Assembly (NCBI RefSeq): GCF_002563795.1
Contig: NZ_PDJL01000005.1
Location: 496,001-560,000 of the forward strand
DNA: 64,000 nucleotides
Direction of reading: 5' to 3'
Source: Vibrio sp. ES.051
GTDB lineage: Bacteria > Pseudomonadota > Gammaproteobacteria > Enterobacterales > Vibrionaceae
In this document: piece after piece, positions 8,552-18,063 of the stretch
Numbering within the stretch: position 1 is the stretch's first letter
Layout: every line of letters begins with the position of its first letter
Position numbers and translations under genes: made by a program
Notes under the pieces: model-generated
Told to the model about the DNA's origin: nothing
Database searches by the model: none
Seen by the model: only the letters and a program-made list of their open reading frames with translations

Positions 8552-9937
8552 TTAGAACCAAATCTCAGCCTGTGCACCAAACGTAAAGCTATCATCCTCA
8601 TTAGAACTGTACCCGTCTAAACTGCCCGCATTGTAATCACCAGTGTATTTCGCATATGTAGCATAAAAACGGATTTCAGGACGACTAAAGAATGCTTTTT
8701 TAAGCTTTAACGTTGGTGCGATAGTAAATGTAGCTAACCCTCCCTCTTCTTCTTCCGTATCACTTGAATAACTACTACCGTTGTAACCAGCTTCAAACTG
8801 CAACGCTAAATTTTGATTGAAGTAATAAGAAGTTCGCCCACCAATCGTCCACCATGTGTTGTCGTTACCCTCAAAATCTACGTCGTTCTTCTGCTGAAAC
8901 AAGGCAATAGTATTAATGTCCCAGTTACCAAACGATGCCAAACCATCGACAAACACACGGTAGTTCTGGCCACCATCATTCGATTGGTTAGTATCACCAT
9001 GACGACCTAAAAATGCAGCTGAAGTTCCAGTAGAATATTGCGCGACGTACTTCACTCGACCATCTGTCAATCCAAAATAGGTTGGCTGAGCGTAATTGAC
9101 CATGATATGTGCACCGGTTTTGGCAGTTTCACCGACATAAGTATCTTCCACACCGTTGATTGTTTTTGTCACAGAGTAACTACTGTTCTCACTATTTGTT
9201 TGTACGCTACCAGTTAACCACCATGGACCAGTGCGATATTCTACACCAAGTGTATGTGTTCTTGGTCTTGCGTCATCTTCATAGATCACAGTTGTACCAT
9301 TCTCATCAGTGTAGGTTTTATCTCCATCACTATCGTGGGAGGTTAAGAAAAGATCCAATTTCCCGTTACTTAATTCAACCCCTTTGATACCAATACCCGG
9401 AGAACGAATTTCATAATATTTTCGGTCCAAAATATGAATATCATCAGACCAGTTTACACGTCCAGCCCAAAATAAAGCCTCAGGAGAAAAATCTAAATTA
9501 CCCATTTCTACGTAAGCCTTATCCATAAAAATGGTTTTATTCTGAGTATCAAAAACCCAACGTCTTGCATCACGATCTTCATATACTAGGCCAAAATAAG
9601 CTTTTGCCCATGCTCCACTGTCAGTATTGAATTTTCGACTAAAATTAGTAGCAGCGTAGTTACTCTCACCACCACCAAGACGATAGAAAGCTCCGGCATT
9701 TGGTGCTTGTATAGTTGAATTTCCGGCTCCCGATCCATTTTCGTTGGAAGTAAATCCAGCACGAAAATAACCGTGCCATTGCACTGCTTCTTCTTTTTGT
9801 TTATTGAGTTCAATTTTCATATCTTCAATCGCTTGAGAATTTTTTTGACTTATGTCTTCTGCGTTCGCATTTATAGAAGCTGCTGCTAAGCTAGCACAGA
9901 TTAGATGTGGAATAGAAAAAGGAGTTATCTGTTTCAT
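8552..9937 (-). CDS. LamB-type carbohydrate porin
   Basis: 461 residues with a signal peptide (cleavage after ASINANA) and a short helical N-terminal extension (IEDMKIELNKQKEEA) as in ScrY-like porins. The mature protein opens WHGYFRAGFTSNENG and has the repeated amphipathic strands, GVEYRTGPWWLTG, and a terminal AQAEIWF with the aromatic C-terminus required for BAM insertion. These are marks of the LamB/maltoporin family of 18-strand outer-membrane sugar channels. Next to the decayed TRAP binding-protein gene it could serve uptake of a glycoside such as sulfoquinovosyl glycerol, but the substrate is not visible in the sequence. Confidence 0.85.
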   Translation of the reverse strand: MKQITPFSIPHLICASLAAASINANAEDISQKNSQAIEDMKIELNKQKEEAVQWHGYFRAGFTSNENGSGAGNSTIQAPNAGAFYRLGGGESNYAATNFSRKFNTDSGAWAKAYFGLVYEDRDARRWVFDTQNKTIFMDKAYVEMGNLDFSPEALFWAGRVNWSDDIHILDRKYYEIRSPGIGIKGVELSNGKLDLFLTSHDSDGDKTYTDENGTTVIYEDDARPRTHTLGVEYRTGPWWLTGSVQTNSENSSYSVTKTINGVEDTYVGETAKTGAHIMVNYAQPTYFGLTDGRVKYVAQYSTGTSAAFLGRHGDTNQSNDGGQNYRVFVDGLASFGNWDINTIALFQQKNDVDFEGNDNTWWTIGGRTSYYFNQNLALQFEAGYNGSSYSSDTEEEEGGLATFTIAPTLKLKKAFFSRPEIRFYATYAKYTGDYNAGSLDGYSSNEDDSFTFGAQAEIWF

Positions 9938-10092
9938 TTATATTATCCTGAATGTAAAGTTTAACATATGTTTGTTATATTTTAGATATGTAAACCTCTC
10001 CCTATTAAATAGAGAAAGGAAGAATTTAGTCCTAGATTTTTTAGGAAAGACTAGCTTGTATACCCGCGATATATTTTTTTGTAGAGGAGCAT

Positions 10093-10296
10093 AAATGACC
10101 GGAAGGGTAGATATCTACTACTATCTGGCCATTCGATCGAGCGTTACTCTACATAGTTATTAAGTACGAGTAGCTACTGTTAGTAATAGCCGTCCGTTGT
10201 TGTCACATGAGGCACTGTTAACATGTACTCTGCTGCATTTGCAGTAGATGCGATGGTAAGATAGGCCGAAGTGAGGTTCAGTAGTGTTTTCTTCAT
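10093..10296 (-). pseudogene. Decayed 5' end of a TRAP substrate-binding protein gene (dctP paralog)
   Basis: Reading back from the ATG at 10296 gives MKKTLLNLTSAYLTIAS...ANAAEYMLTVPHVTTTDGYY, then stops and further matching words (LLVLNNYVE, RSIEWP). This aligns along its length with the start of the intact dctP at 39796-40845 (MKKTLMSLATVS..., LTVPHVTSTDGYNHQSLLVFKNFVESRS). Three stop codons fall within ~45 codons and the rest of the gene is missing. It is a relic of a second copy of the sulfoquinovose-cluster binding protein. Confidence 0.85.
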
Positions 10297-10311
10297 ATTT
10301 TTTCCTTCTGT

Positions 10312-10346
10312 ATTATTGATTATTGATTATTAGTTATTGGTTATTG
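10312..10346. repeat. Five 7-bp units upstream of the dead dctP copy
   Basis: Units ATTATTG, ATTATTG, ATTATTA, GTTATTG and GTTATTG follow one another. At the matching place upstream of the intact dctP (about 40861-40867) only one such unit is seen, so this array expanded after the duplication. No function is apparent. Confidence 0.7.
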
Positions 10347-10434
10347 GTTACGACTCTTCTTATTACTGTTTTATTAAAACGAAGAGAAGTTATTTTTAAA
10401 TATAAGTAACTGGAAAGTAATTAATTGATTTTAT

Positions 10435-10929
10435 CTAGAATTTTTTATTATTCAGTCTAAAAAAAGTATTGCGAATTATTATAAAATTGAATAAATTTTT
10501 AAAAAGTCCACTATATGAACTAACAAAAAAACAATTAGTTTCCCGGATAAGAGTAAAATTAAAGAAAGCTACTCTCATACGCATAACATGCGCACTGAAT
10601 AAAGCGTAACAACTTATAACTGACGCTATAGTCGGAAGTGAATATCGAGGCCCAGAGTAATAATAACTACTAATTAAAACTTGGATTACAAAGAAAATGA
10701 AAAAGACTTTAATCCCCTTGAATTTAACAGAAGCTGATACACGAGAAAAATTCACAAACAGGTTAAAGCCAGTAACAACAGCACGAAGTAAGATGAACTG
10801 GATTGAGGAAATGAAACAAGACACACATATCAATGCTCTCATTCGGTTACCGTTAACCGATGAAGCGGCTAGTATATTAACGCCTAAAGCCACAAATCCT
10901 ATTGATTGAATCAAAACTTCATTCATCAT
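10435..10929 (-). CDS. YgjV-like inner membrane protein
   Basis: 164 residues with five or so hydrophobic segments. The opening IQSIGFVALGVNILAASS..NRMRALICVSCFISSIQFILL and the middle YSLPTIASVISCYALF fit the bacterial inner membrane YgjV family. In E. coli ygjV lies near hexuronate genes; its role is unknown. The last ~45 residues are unusual (phenylalanine/asparagine rich) and may have drifted. It lies between the dead dctP copy and the divergent LysR gene. Confidence 0.6.
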   Translation of the reverse strand: MMNEVLIQSIGFVALGVNILAASSVNGNRMRALICVSCFISSIQFILLRAVVTGFNLFVNFSRVSASVKFKGIKVFFIFFVIQVLISSYYYSGPRYSLPTIASVISCYALFSAHVMRMRVAFFNFTLIRETNCFFVSSYSGLFKNLFNFIIIRNTFFRLNNKKF

Positions 10930-11129
10930 TTCATTTCCAAGAAGTAAACAAAGAGTAAAACTGTAACAAGGAGTTCCACATCACTATCAGTTAACCTATA
11001 CAGATTGATCGTTTAGCTCAGTTATTGATTTATGTTAAACTATATTTCAGCCTTATCATGCTGATGACTATAAAAGATACATTCAATGATTTATAATGAA
11101 TAAAATTCAGCTTTCGATTCCAAAACAGA

Positions 11130-11990
11130 ATGGATATAGATTTACTTCGCACTTTTTGCCAGTTGGCTGACGATATGAACTTTCGTGTCGCTTCTGAACA
11201 CCTTTACATAACTCAGTCAGCACTCACAAAAAAAGTAAAGCGTCTCGAAGAGCAGCTCAATGTAGTGCTATTTGATCGTGGTAGACATGGCGCAGAGTTA
11301 ACCCCAATGGGTAAGGTCTTGTTACCAGAAGCAAAACGTGTTTTGAAAGGATTTGACTCGTTCAAAGCTTTATCAAAGTTTGTAGCAGAAGGAACATCAG
11401 GACATTTGAATATCGGATTTGGTATATCATCGTTTCACGAAGCCCCAAACTACATTGGCCGATTTAAACAAGATTTCCCTAATGTACATGTTACTTTAAA
11501 CGATTACCCATCTCATAAACTAGTCGAAGAACTTCTGTTGGGTAATCTTCAATTGGGATTTGACCGACTTCCTATAGAATCACCATTAACAGCAATATCT
11601 TTATTCTCAGATCGTCTGGCAATAGCCGTCCATGAAAAAGAGATGATAGACATTAAAAATTTGTGGAGATCATTGAGTCACCTCAATTACCTTGCCTTAA
11701 GCCGTGATAAAAACCCGACAATGAACAAGCACATCACCACCTACCTGTGGGAAGCACAGCAGCAACCAACAATTGTTGAAGAAGCAGATGACATAATTAC
11801 TGTATTAGCATTAGTCTCTGCTCGTTTGGGTTATACTATCATTCCAGCAAGTGTGGCACGTATCAGTCAACCTCATATACGCTTCATTCCATTAACCGGA
11901 GAACATGCTCTGTGGTCAGTAGGCTTATTGTGGAACTCTAATTTTTCAGACCCTGTGCGACATGCATTTATACAGAAAGTGAAAATCTAA
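11130..11990 (+). CDS. LysR-family transcriptional regulator
   Basis: 286 residues: a winged-helix DNA-binding domain at about 1-60 (MDIDLLRTFCQLADDMNFRVASEHLYITQSALTKKVKRLEEQL) and a ligand-binding LysR domain from about 88. It is a close paralog of the broken gene at 41224-42091, and the ~20 bases before the start codon are also alike. This copy is intact. In both places the LysR gene is divergent from dctP, the normal arrangement for a regulator of the transporter gene. If it still regulates the intact dctP it does so from 29 kb away. Confidence 0.9.
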   Translation: MDIDLLRTFCQLADDMNFRVASEHLYITQSALTKKVKRLEEQLNVVLFDRGRHGAELTPMGKVLLPEAKRVLKGFDSFKALSKFVAEGTSGHLNIGFGISSFHEAPNYIGRFKQDFPNVHVTLNDYPSHKLVEELLLGNLQLGFDRLPIESPLTAISLFSDRLAIAVHEKEMIDIKNLWRSLSHLNYLALSRDKNPTMNKHITTYLWEAQQQPTIVEEADDIITVLALVSARLGYTIIPASVARISQPHIRFIPLTGEHALWSVGLLWNSNFSDPVRHAFIQKVKI

Positions 11991-12205
11991 AAAAGTCTCT
12001 TCACTTTTCTAGCCCTTAATATTTCATAAAGTTTGGTATTAGCTTCAAGGAGACACTCAACGTAAAGATTAGATCATATCGAATGATCTCCTGTATGATC
12101 AGTGTGAGCTCGTGAACGTTTTATAGTCAAAACAACGTTCGATTTGACGGTCACATTCAGCTGTGATCTGCTCCAGCCAGACTGGACACTGCATTAAGCG
12201 ACATT

Positions 12206-12352
12206 TTACTGTTCAAAGTTAACTGAGCTTAGATACCCAAGAGCACTGTGCCTTCTCGCCCGGTTATAATCAACTTCAATGTACTCGAAGTCCGTTTGAC
12301 GCATATCGTCTCTGGTCATGAACGGCTCATATTGGATCGCTTCAACTTTCAT
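12206..12352 (-). pseudogene. IS3 transposase OrfB, C-terminal 48 codons
   Basis: MKVEAIQYEPF...EYIEVDYNRARRHSALGYLSSVNFEQ is the standard C-terminus of IS3/IS150-type integrases (YIEXXYNRXRRHSXLGYLSPXXFE). The catalytic part is missing, replaced by IS66 DNA. The IS3 terminal repeat follows 8 bases after the stop codon. Confidence 0.85.
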
Positions 12353-12402
12353 TATACTAAAATCGTGCTGTTAACGCTTGGTGAATAAGGCTTTATTCTC
12401 GA

Positions 12403-12759
12403 TTAACTCATTGTAAAATCGTTTATTTCAACGGGTTCATGGCCGATAATTGTGAAGCCAGAAAGCAGTCTTTCAAGCTCAAATTTAGTGAGGGTAAACA
12501 CCTCATTTTTCTCTTTTGAAAGCCACTTGTACTTGGCTTTTTCGAGGCGTTTATACCACAGGGCAGAGCCTGTTTTATCCCAATACAACACTTTGACTTT
12601 ATCGCGTTGTTTATTGGTAAACAGGAACAATGCACCGCTGCCAAGAGGCAAGTTCGTATCATTTTCCTCGATAATCGCCGCAAGCCCGTTGATGGACTTT
12701 CTAAAATCAACGCTTTCACGATAGAGGTAAATCTTTGGAGCACTGAGCATACGTTTCAT
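12403..12759 (-). CDS. tnpB: IS66-family TnpB
   Basis: 118 residues with KIYLYRESVDFRKSINGLAAII, LFLFTNKQRDKVKVLYWD and ALWYKRLEKAKYKWL, the IS66 Orf2 signature. It differs clearly from the TnpB at 6139, so this is another IS66 subtype. Its start overlaps the stop of the tnpA fragment as ATGA. No tnpC follows. Confidence 0.88.
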   Translation of the reverse strand: MKRMLSAPKIYLYRESVDFRKSINGLAAIIEENDTNLPLGSGALFLFTNKQRDKVKVLYWDKTGSALWYKRLEKAKYKWLSKEKNEVFTLTKFELERLLSGFTIIGHEPVEINDFTMS

Positions 12760-13040
12760 GACAACGCTCCAATGAGTTCAACAAGATAGGTCGCTGGCGT
12801 GCCTTGAGGGATACTCCGCTCTACATCATTGATGAGAAGTATCATATTCGCCGTTGCTATCTGGGCCTGATACTTTGTTGTATTTTCGACGATTTCGGCT
12901 CTAACAAATCCGATAGACTCAGATTGGTCTGTCGTTTGGAGTTGACGTCGCTTTGAAAAGAACGTGGATAAACTCAGTCTATGTTGTTCGCAAAAAGCGC
13001 GCTGAGTAATATTGCTGCTTTCATATTGTTCAAACAGTGC
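12756..13040 (-). pseudogene. IS66-family TnpA, N-terminally truncated
   Basis: The frame reads ALFEQYESSNITQRAFCEQHRLSLSTFFSKRRQLQ... and ends ..VELIGALS. This is the helix-turn-helix protein of IS66. The first codons are replaced at about 13040 by IS982 sequence. Confidence 0.75.
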
Positions 13041-13385
13041 TTACCCTTTACCTCTTGCGACCGTTCCTTTAAATACTTTGTGCCTTCGGATGCGCAAATT
13101 ATGGCAAACCTTAATACTGGTAGAGTCAATAAACTCAATACCTGTTAGCTCTCCTTTTACATGAGTAAAAAAGGAGCTGAGGGGAACAAGCACAGAAGGC
13201 ATTACTTCAAGAAAGCGTGTAACTAAGTAATGTCGGGACTTCATTTTTTTTGGTATCGGTGGATGATACCAAGATAGAAATTCTTGAAATCACGTTGATG
13301 TGACATATGAAAAGTAATAATGATGGTCATTATTTCACTTTCAGACATATAAAGCATGAGATGTACTAATTCAGACCTGAACTGA
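13041..13385 (-). pseudogene. IS982-family transposase fragment
   Basis: The piece 13041-13244 reads GELTGIEFIDSTSIKVCHNLRIRRHKVFKGTVARGKG, the core DDE segment of IS982. Upstream in a shifted frame is LMLYMSESEIMTIIITFHMSHQRDFKNFYLGIIHRYQK, the IS982 N-terminal region. A frameshift near 13244 and truncation at both ends make it dead. Confidence 0.78.
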
Positions 13386-13419
13386 CAGTTACCCACTTTT
13401 GGACTCGGTGTCTGTCAGA

Positions 13420-14462
13420 TTATATCTGGGTTAGATTCTTTTCTGCCCAGATTGATTTCCCATCCTCTATTGTTTCTATTGGCGTTCTGCCGCAACACAT
13501 TTTTCCTTGATGAGTATGATGATTGTTGTAGTAGTCTATCCATTCGTCCAGATCTTTCTGCAATTCGTCCATCGAACCATGCAGTTTCTTTCTGAATGTC
13601 ACTTGGTAGAACTCATTCAATATGGTCTTGTGGAAGCGTTCACAGATACCATTTGTCTGCGGTGACATGACTTTTGTTTTCGTATGATCGATATCATTAA
13701 TGGCTAGGTAAAGCAGGTAGTCATGCTGTTCAACTCGACCACAGTGTATTCGGTGCCACGATCGGTCAAGATTCAGAGCATCGGTAGCTTATGAGCCTCG
13801 AATAACGGTAAAACCTTGTCATTCAACATATCAGCTGCTGTGATCGGTGTTTCTGTTGTGTAGAGCTTAGCGAATGCGACTTTGCTATACGTATCAACGA
13901 AGGTTTGTTGATAGATCCGCCCAACGCCTTTCAAGTTACCAACATAAAACGTATCTTGAGAGCCGAGATAACCTGGGTGTGCAGTTTCAATCTCGCCACA
14001 GGCCTCATCGTCATGTTTCTTACGCTCAAGCGCAGCGACTTGCTCATCGGTTAAAATAATACCGTTCTCATTAACCTTTTTTTCTAAAGCAATGAGCCGT
14101 TTCTTGAAGTTTTCCAGATCATTGCGAAGCCAGATTGAACGGACGCCACTTGGTGAAATAAACACGCCAAGTTTACGCAGTTCATTGCTTGTTCTGACTT
14201 GTCCATGAGCAGGGAAATCGATGGCATACTTGAGAACGGCTTGCTCAATTTCACTATCGACACGATTCTTCAGGTTTGGTGTTCTGCGATTTTGATTAAT
14301 CATCGCATCGATACCGCCAGTTTCAACCAGCTCTTGATAACGATAGAAAGTGTCTCTTGATACGCCCATAACCTTACAGGCTCTAGAGACATTACCGAAT
14401 TCTTATGCAAGACTGAGAAGGCCTGCTTTGTGTTTGATGATTGGATTGTTAGTATGAAGCAT
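13420..14462 (-). pseudogene. IS481-family transposase, multiply broken
   Basis: From the ATG at 14462: MLHTNNPIIKHKAGLLSLA, then a TAA, then the helix-turn-helix GVSRDTFYRYQELVETGGIDAMI and the integrase core up to EAHKLPML; a TGA and a two-base shift follow; the C-terminal part resumes at 13668 with SPQTNGICERFHKTILNEFYQ, which holds the catalytic glutamate. Two stops and a frameshift separate the pieces. Confidence 0.82.
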
Positions 14463-14567
14463 GAGAGTTACCTCTTTTGTCTTTGATTACAGATTCAGCA
14501 CCTTTAATCAAAGCGGTAACTCTCTTCTTTTCAAATTGAAGTGTCAGATCTAGTCTGAACTAATACA
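14460..14567. repeat. First unit of a ~108-bp tandem duplication (IS481 end)
   Basis: This segment contains an inverted repeat, GAGAGTTACC...CTTTGATTA and TAATCAAAG..GGTAACTCTC. A second, slightly diverged copy starts at 16332. Before the IS1202-like element inserted, the two copies were directly adjacent. Confidence 0.75.
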
Positions 14568-14576
14568 CATGAGAGT

Positions 14577-16322
14577 GTGAACACCAAACGACTTTGTCGT
14601 ATCTTAATTACCAAGCGATTCTGTCGTAGTCGCTAATTACCAAGGGAAATTGACGGTGGTCTTTAACCGTGCTTTTTAAATGTTTACTTTGAACATTTGA
14701 GAGGTGCTAAAGATGACCACTATGAACTCCAAAGCTCAGTTGACCGTCGATGTCATTGCTAAAGTAGCCGAAGGTAAGTTAACCATTACCAATGCTACTA
14801 ACTTCTCAGTAAATCCAGACGGACTGTTGAGCGTTACCTTCAACGGTATCGCAAGGTCGGTATTCAGTTCATCATTCACGGTAACACTGGTAAGGCTCCT
14901 GCTAATAAAACCCCTGATAAGCTTAAACAAGAGGTTCAGCGGCTTATCCGTGAAAAGTACTATGACTTAAACCTGCTTAATCTGGCTGACATGCTCGAAG
15001 CAAATGAGAACATCGTTGTTAAGCGTGAAACGCTGAGAAGGTGGGCGCATGATATCCACCATGTAAAACGGGCTAAACGCCGAAGAAGTCGAGTTCATAA
15101 GCATCGAGAACGGATGGGTGCCTCTGGCCTGATGCTGCAAATGGATGGCAGTCCACACCGTTGGTTTGGCAATAAAAAATCCTGTCTCATTGCCGCTATC
15201 GATGATGCCACCAGTGAGTTATTTGCCGAGTTCTTCCCCTCAGAAACAACTGCGGGCTGTTTCAAAGTATTGCGGACGATCATTGAAAAGCGTGGCCTTT
15301 TTAAAACGCTGTATGTTGACCGCGCAGGTATCTTTGGTGGCTCTAAGCGAAATAACTTCTCTCAAATGCAGCGGGCGTGCTAAGAGCTGGGTATTGAGAT
15401 CATCTTCGCTAGCTCTCCTCAGGGCAAAGGTCGAATAAAACGCGCATTCGATACATTGCAAGACAGGCTGATACCTGAATTAAGGTTAAACAATATCAAG
15501 GATATGGCTGGTGCAAACAGCTATTTGCAGCATGTGTTTATCCCTCAGTACTGGCACAAGAAACTCACCGTTAAGTCAAAGGCATTGGCCTCGGAATATA
15601 AGCCTCTGCCAGCTCACATAAATCTAGATGATATCTGTGTGGCCAAAGTGCATCGTAAAATCCGTAATGATCATACCTTTAGTTATGGCAACAAACTTTA
15701 CTTCATTGAGTCTCCAATCAAGCACTCGATTGCCCATCAAAAGATAGAAATACGGAATGTCTCCAACGGCAAATTTGACGCTTACTTCGCTGGGCGTCAC
15801 TTACAAATTAGCGAAGTGGTTGAGCCTACAAAAGCCGCAATAGAAGACATCGAGATACAGAAAAAGCTGGACGTATTAGCGTTAGCGGACAAGCTGGGTA
15901 ACGTTACCGAAGCCTCTCGCCTTACAGGCGTGTCCAGAGATACCATCTATCGTCATAGGCGATTCGATTGCTCAAAGAAGGAGGCATCGACGCACTAGAC
16001 GTCAAGAAACACCTAACCTGCGACATAAAAACAGGCCAGACGCAGAGCTAGAAAGCCTTGTCATAGAGTTTAGCTTGCAAAATCCTCACTTGGGTCAGGT
16101 CCAAGTCTCACGGCAGTTAAAAGCCAAATACGATGTGGAAATCAGCCCGAATGGCGTCAGGTTGATCTGGTTGAGAGAAAACATGAATACAGCAGCATTG
16201 AGGCTGGCGAAATTAGAGCTACTTCCCAAGTCGGCTTGAGTTGCCAACTTGGGAAATCATTGCTAGTGTGACTACGACAAAATCGGTTGGTAGTTATACC
16301 GTCAGTCTCCCTTGGTAATCAC
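14577..16322 (+). mobile_element. IS1202/ISNCY-like insertion sequence with an 18-bp target duplication
   Basis: The ends are GTGAACACCAA at 14577 and, inverted, GTGATTACCAA at 16322. Further inverted copies of ATTACCAAGGGA(A/G)A(T/C)TGACGGT and ACCAA(G/C)CGATT(C/T)TGTCGTAGT lie just inside each end, like repeated transposase-binding sites. ACTAATACACATGAGAGT occurs exactly at 14559-14576 and 16323-16340. Long target duplications are known for the IS1202 group. The transposase gene inside is dead. Confidence 0.8.
14713..16239 (+). pseudogene. IS1202/ISNCY-like transposase with C-terminal helix-turn-helix region, degenerate
   Basis: With GAGGTG before the ATG at 14713, the frame gives an N-terminal HTH, a DDE domain (LQMDGSPHRWF, LYVDRAGIFGG) and SSPQGKGRIKRAFDTLQDRL, where the usual glutamate of the last motif appears to be lysine. 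Damage seen: a one-base deletion near 14803, a TAA at about 15380, a 5-base duplication near 15967 and another shift near 15998. After the DDE domain comes LALADKLGNVTEASRLTGVSRDTIYRHRR...GVRLIWLREN, clearly homologous to the N-terminal region of the neighbouring IS481 transposase. Confidence 0.8.
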
Positions 16323-16331
16323 ACTAATACA

Positions 16332-16440
16332 CATGAGAGTTACCCCTTGTTGTCTTTGATTACGGATTAAGCACCTTTAATCAAAGCGGATAACTCTCTT
16401 CTTCTCAAATTGAAGTATCAGATCTAGTCCGAACGAATAC
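16332..16440. repeat. Second unit of the ~108-bp tandem duplication
   Basis: It matches 14460-14567 with about ten differences and keeps the same internal inverted repeat. It is separated from the first unit by the IS1202-like element. Confidence 0.75.
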
Positions 16441-16442
16441 AA

Positions 16443-16509
16443 ATAATACGTTTTCTTGCTTGTCATGGTTCACCTCGTTAATTATTGTACTCACTTAACT
16501 CGGTGTCCA
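16443..16509 (-). pseudogene. IS3 5' end with first OrfA codons
   Basis: Reading inward from the terminal repeat at 16509: TGGACACCGAGTTAAG, a leader with GAGGTG, then ATG at 16466 and the codons for MTSKKTY, the common start of IS3 OrfA proteins. The frame then leaves IS3 at about 16443. Confidence 0.65.
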
Positions 16510-16541
16510 AAATTGCTGGTGCGGAACTGGTTTAATCAACA

Positions 16542-18035
16542 TTAATCGGTTTTAAACTTATTTAAGCCCAGCTTAATCTCTCCACTAAGCTTGTCTAGTT
16601 TCTCAGCCACCTCCCCCACGTGAAGCGCGTTCTGAGTGACTTCCTGCGTTGTTGTGTTAATGTTCTCTACTTTCTCGCTAACATCCGCTGCCACTGCGTT
16701 TTGCTCTTCAGTTGCCGTAGCCACTTGCGTATTCATGTCAGTGATTACTGAGATATGTTCTAAAATATCAGCTAACGCTTCTAAGGCTCTATCTGACTCT
16801 TCTAACGTATATGACAAACGCTCACTCGTTTTGCTCATCTGCTCACCCGCTTGAGTTGATGCAGTCTGTAACTCTCGAATGATTTCCTCTATTTCCTCTG
16901 TCGAGTTTTGAGTACGTTGTGCGAGTCCTCTAACTTCATCTGCAACAACCGCAAAGCCACGCCCTTGATCACCTGCTCTCGCGGCCTCGATTGCTGCGTT
17001 TAACGCCAGTAAGTTGGTTTGCTCTGCTATTTCTTTAATCACTTCTAATACGGTATTAATATCAGAGCTTTTCTCTCTTAAAGCACCTATCGTAAGTGAT
17101 GTTTGCTCTATTTGTACACCGAGTTCTTTAACTTCCGACACTGTTTTACTTACTACTGCACTCCCTGAATTAGCCAACTCACTGCACTGTACTGTTTTTT
17201 CTGAGGTTTGTACCGCATTACCAGACACCTCTTCAGTCGCACTACTCATCTCATTCAACGCCGTCGCTACTTGTTCTACATCAGCGGACTGACTTTTCAT
17301 GGATTGGGCATTGATGTGCGCACTTCGCTTTATATCACTTGAGCACACTCCTAAAGAGTTTGCAGAATGCACAATACTTTGAACTAAAGACTGTAGGTGT
17401 TCAACAAAACTGTCAAAACTCGTGGCTAAACGCCCAAACTCATCATTTGTTATGATATTGAGTCGCTTAGTCAGATCTCCCCCTCCCTCCGCAATTTCAT
17501 GAAGCGCCTGTGCAACCTTCTCGACAGGCTTCACAACAAACAGTGAAAGAACTATCCAATTAGTCGCTAGAAGTGCTACTAATAGCGCTCCACCTAGCAT
17601 TATCAACACGAACTTGAGAGCCTGCAGCAAGCTGTCATTGGCATCCAGACGATATTCTATGGATAGAGCTCCTACCTTTTTATCTTCTCCCCAAAAAACA
17701 TCCACAATTTGAGAGTTAAGGACATGCTTTGCCGCTGCCTCGTCAGCATTAGCTGTTGCCAAGATTTTACCGCGATGATCGGCTACTTGAATACTTTCAA
17801 TATGTGGATACACCACAAAAGAATCGATAATATTCGTAATGAGCGCTTGGTCATATGCAAAAACTGGCTCTTGAAGAACGATACTTAGTGTTTGGTTAGT
17901 GTCTATGATGTCACTTTGCAAAGATTTATCTAGATAGCCCTTCGCTACATAATATGTCGCCATAAATGCAACTATCATGACCACAAGCGTCACTAATGAC
18001 AATAGTGCCATCGACTTCTGTTTAATAGAGTTCAT
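16542..18035 (-). CDS. Methyl-accepting chemotaxis protein
   Basis: 497 residues. One membrane helix at about 8-30, a periplasmic sensor to about 140 (with [21 protein letters not shown] and [13 protein letters not shown]), a second helix at about 145-170, a HAMP domain, and a long cytoplasmic signalling coil with the hairpin tip [41 protein letters not shown], where CheW and CheA bind. It follows the binding-protein gene by 28 bases, so the pair probably form a ligand-sensing unit in which the periplasmic protein presents the ligand. The ligand is unknown. Confidence 0.92.
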   Translation of the reverse strand: MNSIKQKSMALLSLVTLVVMIVAFMATYYVAKGYLDKSLQSDIIDTNQTLSIVLQEPVFAYDQALITNIIDSFVVYPHIESIQVADHRGKILATANADEAAAKHVLNSQIVDVFWGEDKKVGALSIEYRLDANDSLLQALKFVLIMLGGALLVALLATNWIVLSLFVVKPVEKVAQALHEIAEGGGDLTKRLNIITNDEFGRLATSFDSFVEHLQSLVQSIVHSANSLGVCSSDIKRSAHINAQSMKSQSADVEQVATALNEMSSATEEVSGNAVQTSEKTVQCSELANSGSAVVSKTVSEVKELGVQIEQTSLTIGALREKSSDINTVLEVIKEIAEQTNLLALNAAIEAARAGDQGRGFAVVADEVRGLAQRTQNSTEEIEEIIRELQTASTQAGEQMSKTSERLSYTLEESDRALEALADILEHISVITDMNTQVATATEEQNAVAADVSEKVENINTTTQEVTQNALHVGEVAEKLDKLSGEIKLGLNKFKTD

Positions 18036-18063
18036 TATTCTTTCCTGTTCTTGTTACGCATGC

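Larger units (their letters stand above)
12183..16509. mobile_element. IS3-family shell filled with nested insertion sequences
   Basis: The ends are matching inverted repeats: TGGACACTGCATTAAG at 12183-12198 and, on the other strand, TGGACACCGAGTTAAG at 16509-16494. Just inside one end is the last 48 codons of an IS3 OrfB, and just inside the other the first codons of an OrfA. Between them lie pieces of IS66, IS982, IS481 and IS1202-like elements. Every transposase inside carries truncations, frameshifts or stops except the small IS66 tnpB, so the stack is dead. Confidence 0.7.

Noticed and set aside
10697-10909. 70-codon frame on the plus strand
   Set aside because: Lies antisense within the YgjV-like gene, which has the coherent membrane pattern.
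14460-16440. Repeated 108-bp units as a CRISPR-like array
   Set aside because: Only two long diverged units, no spacers and no cas genes; explained as an IS-end duplication.
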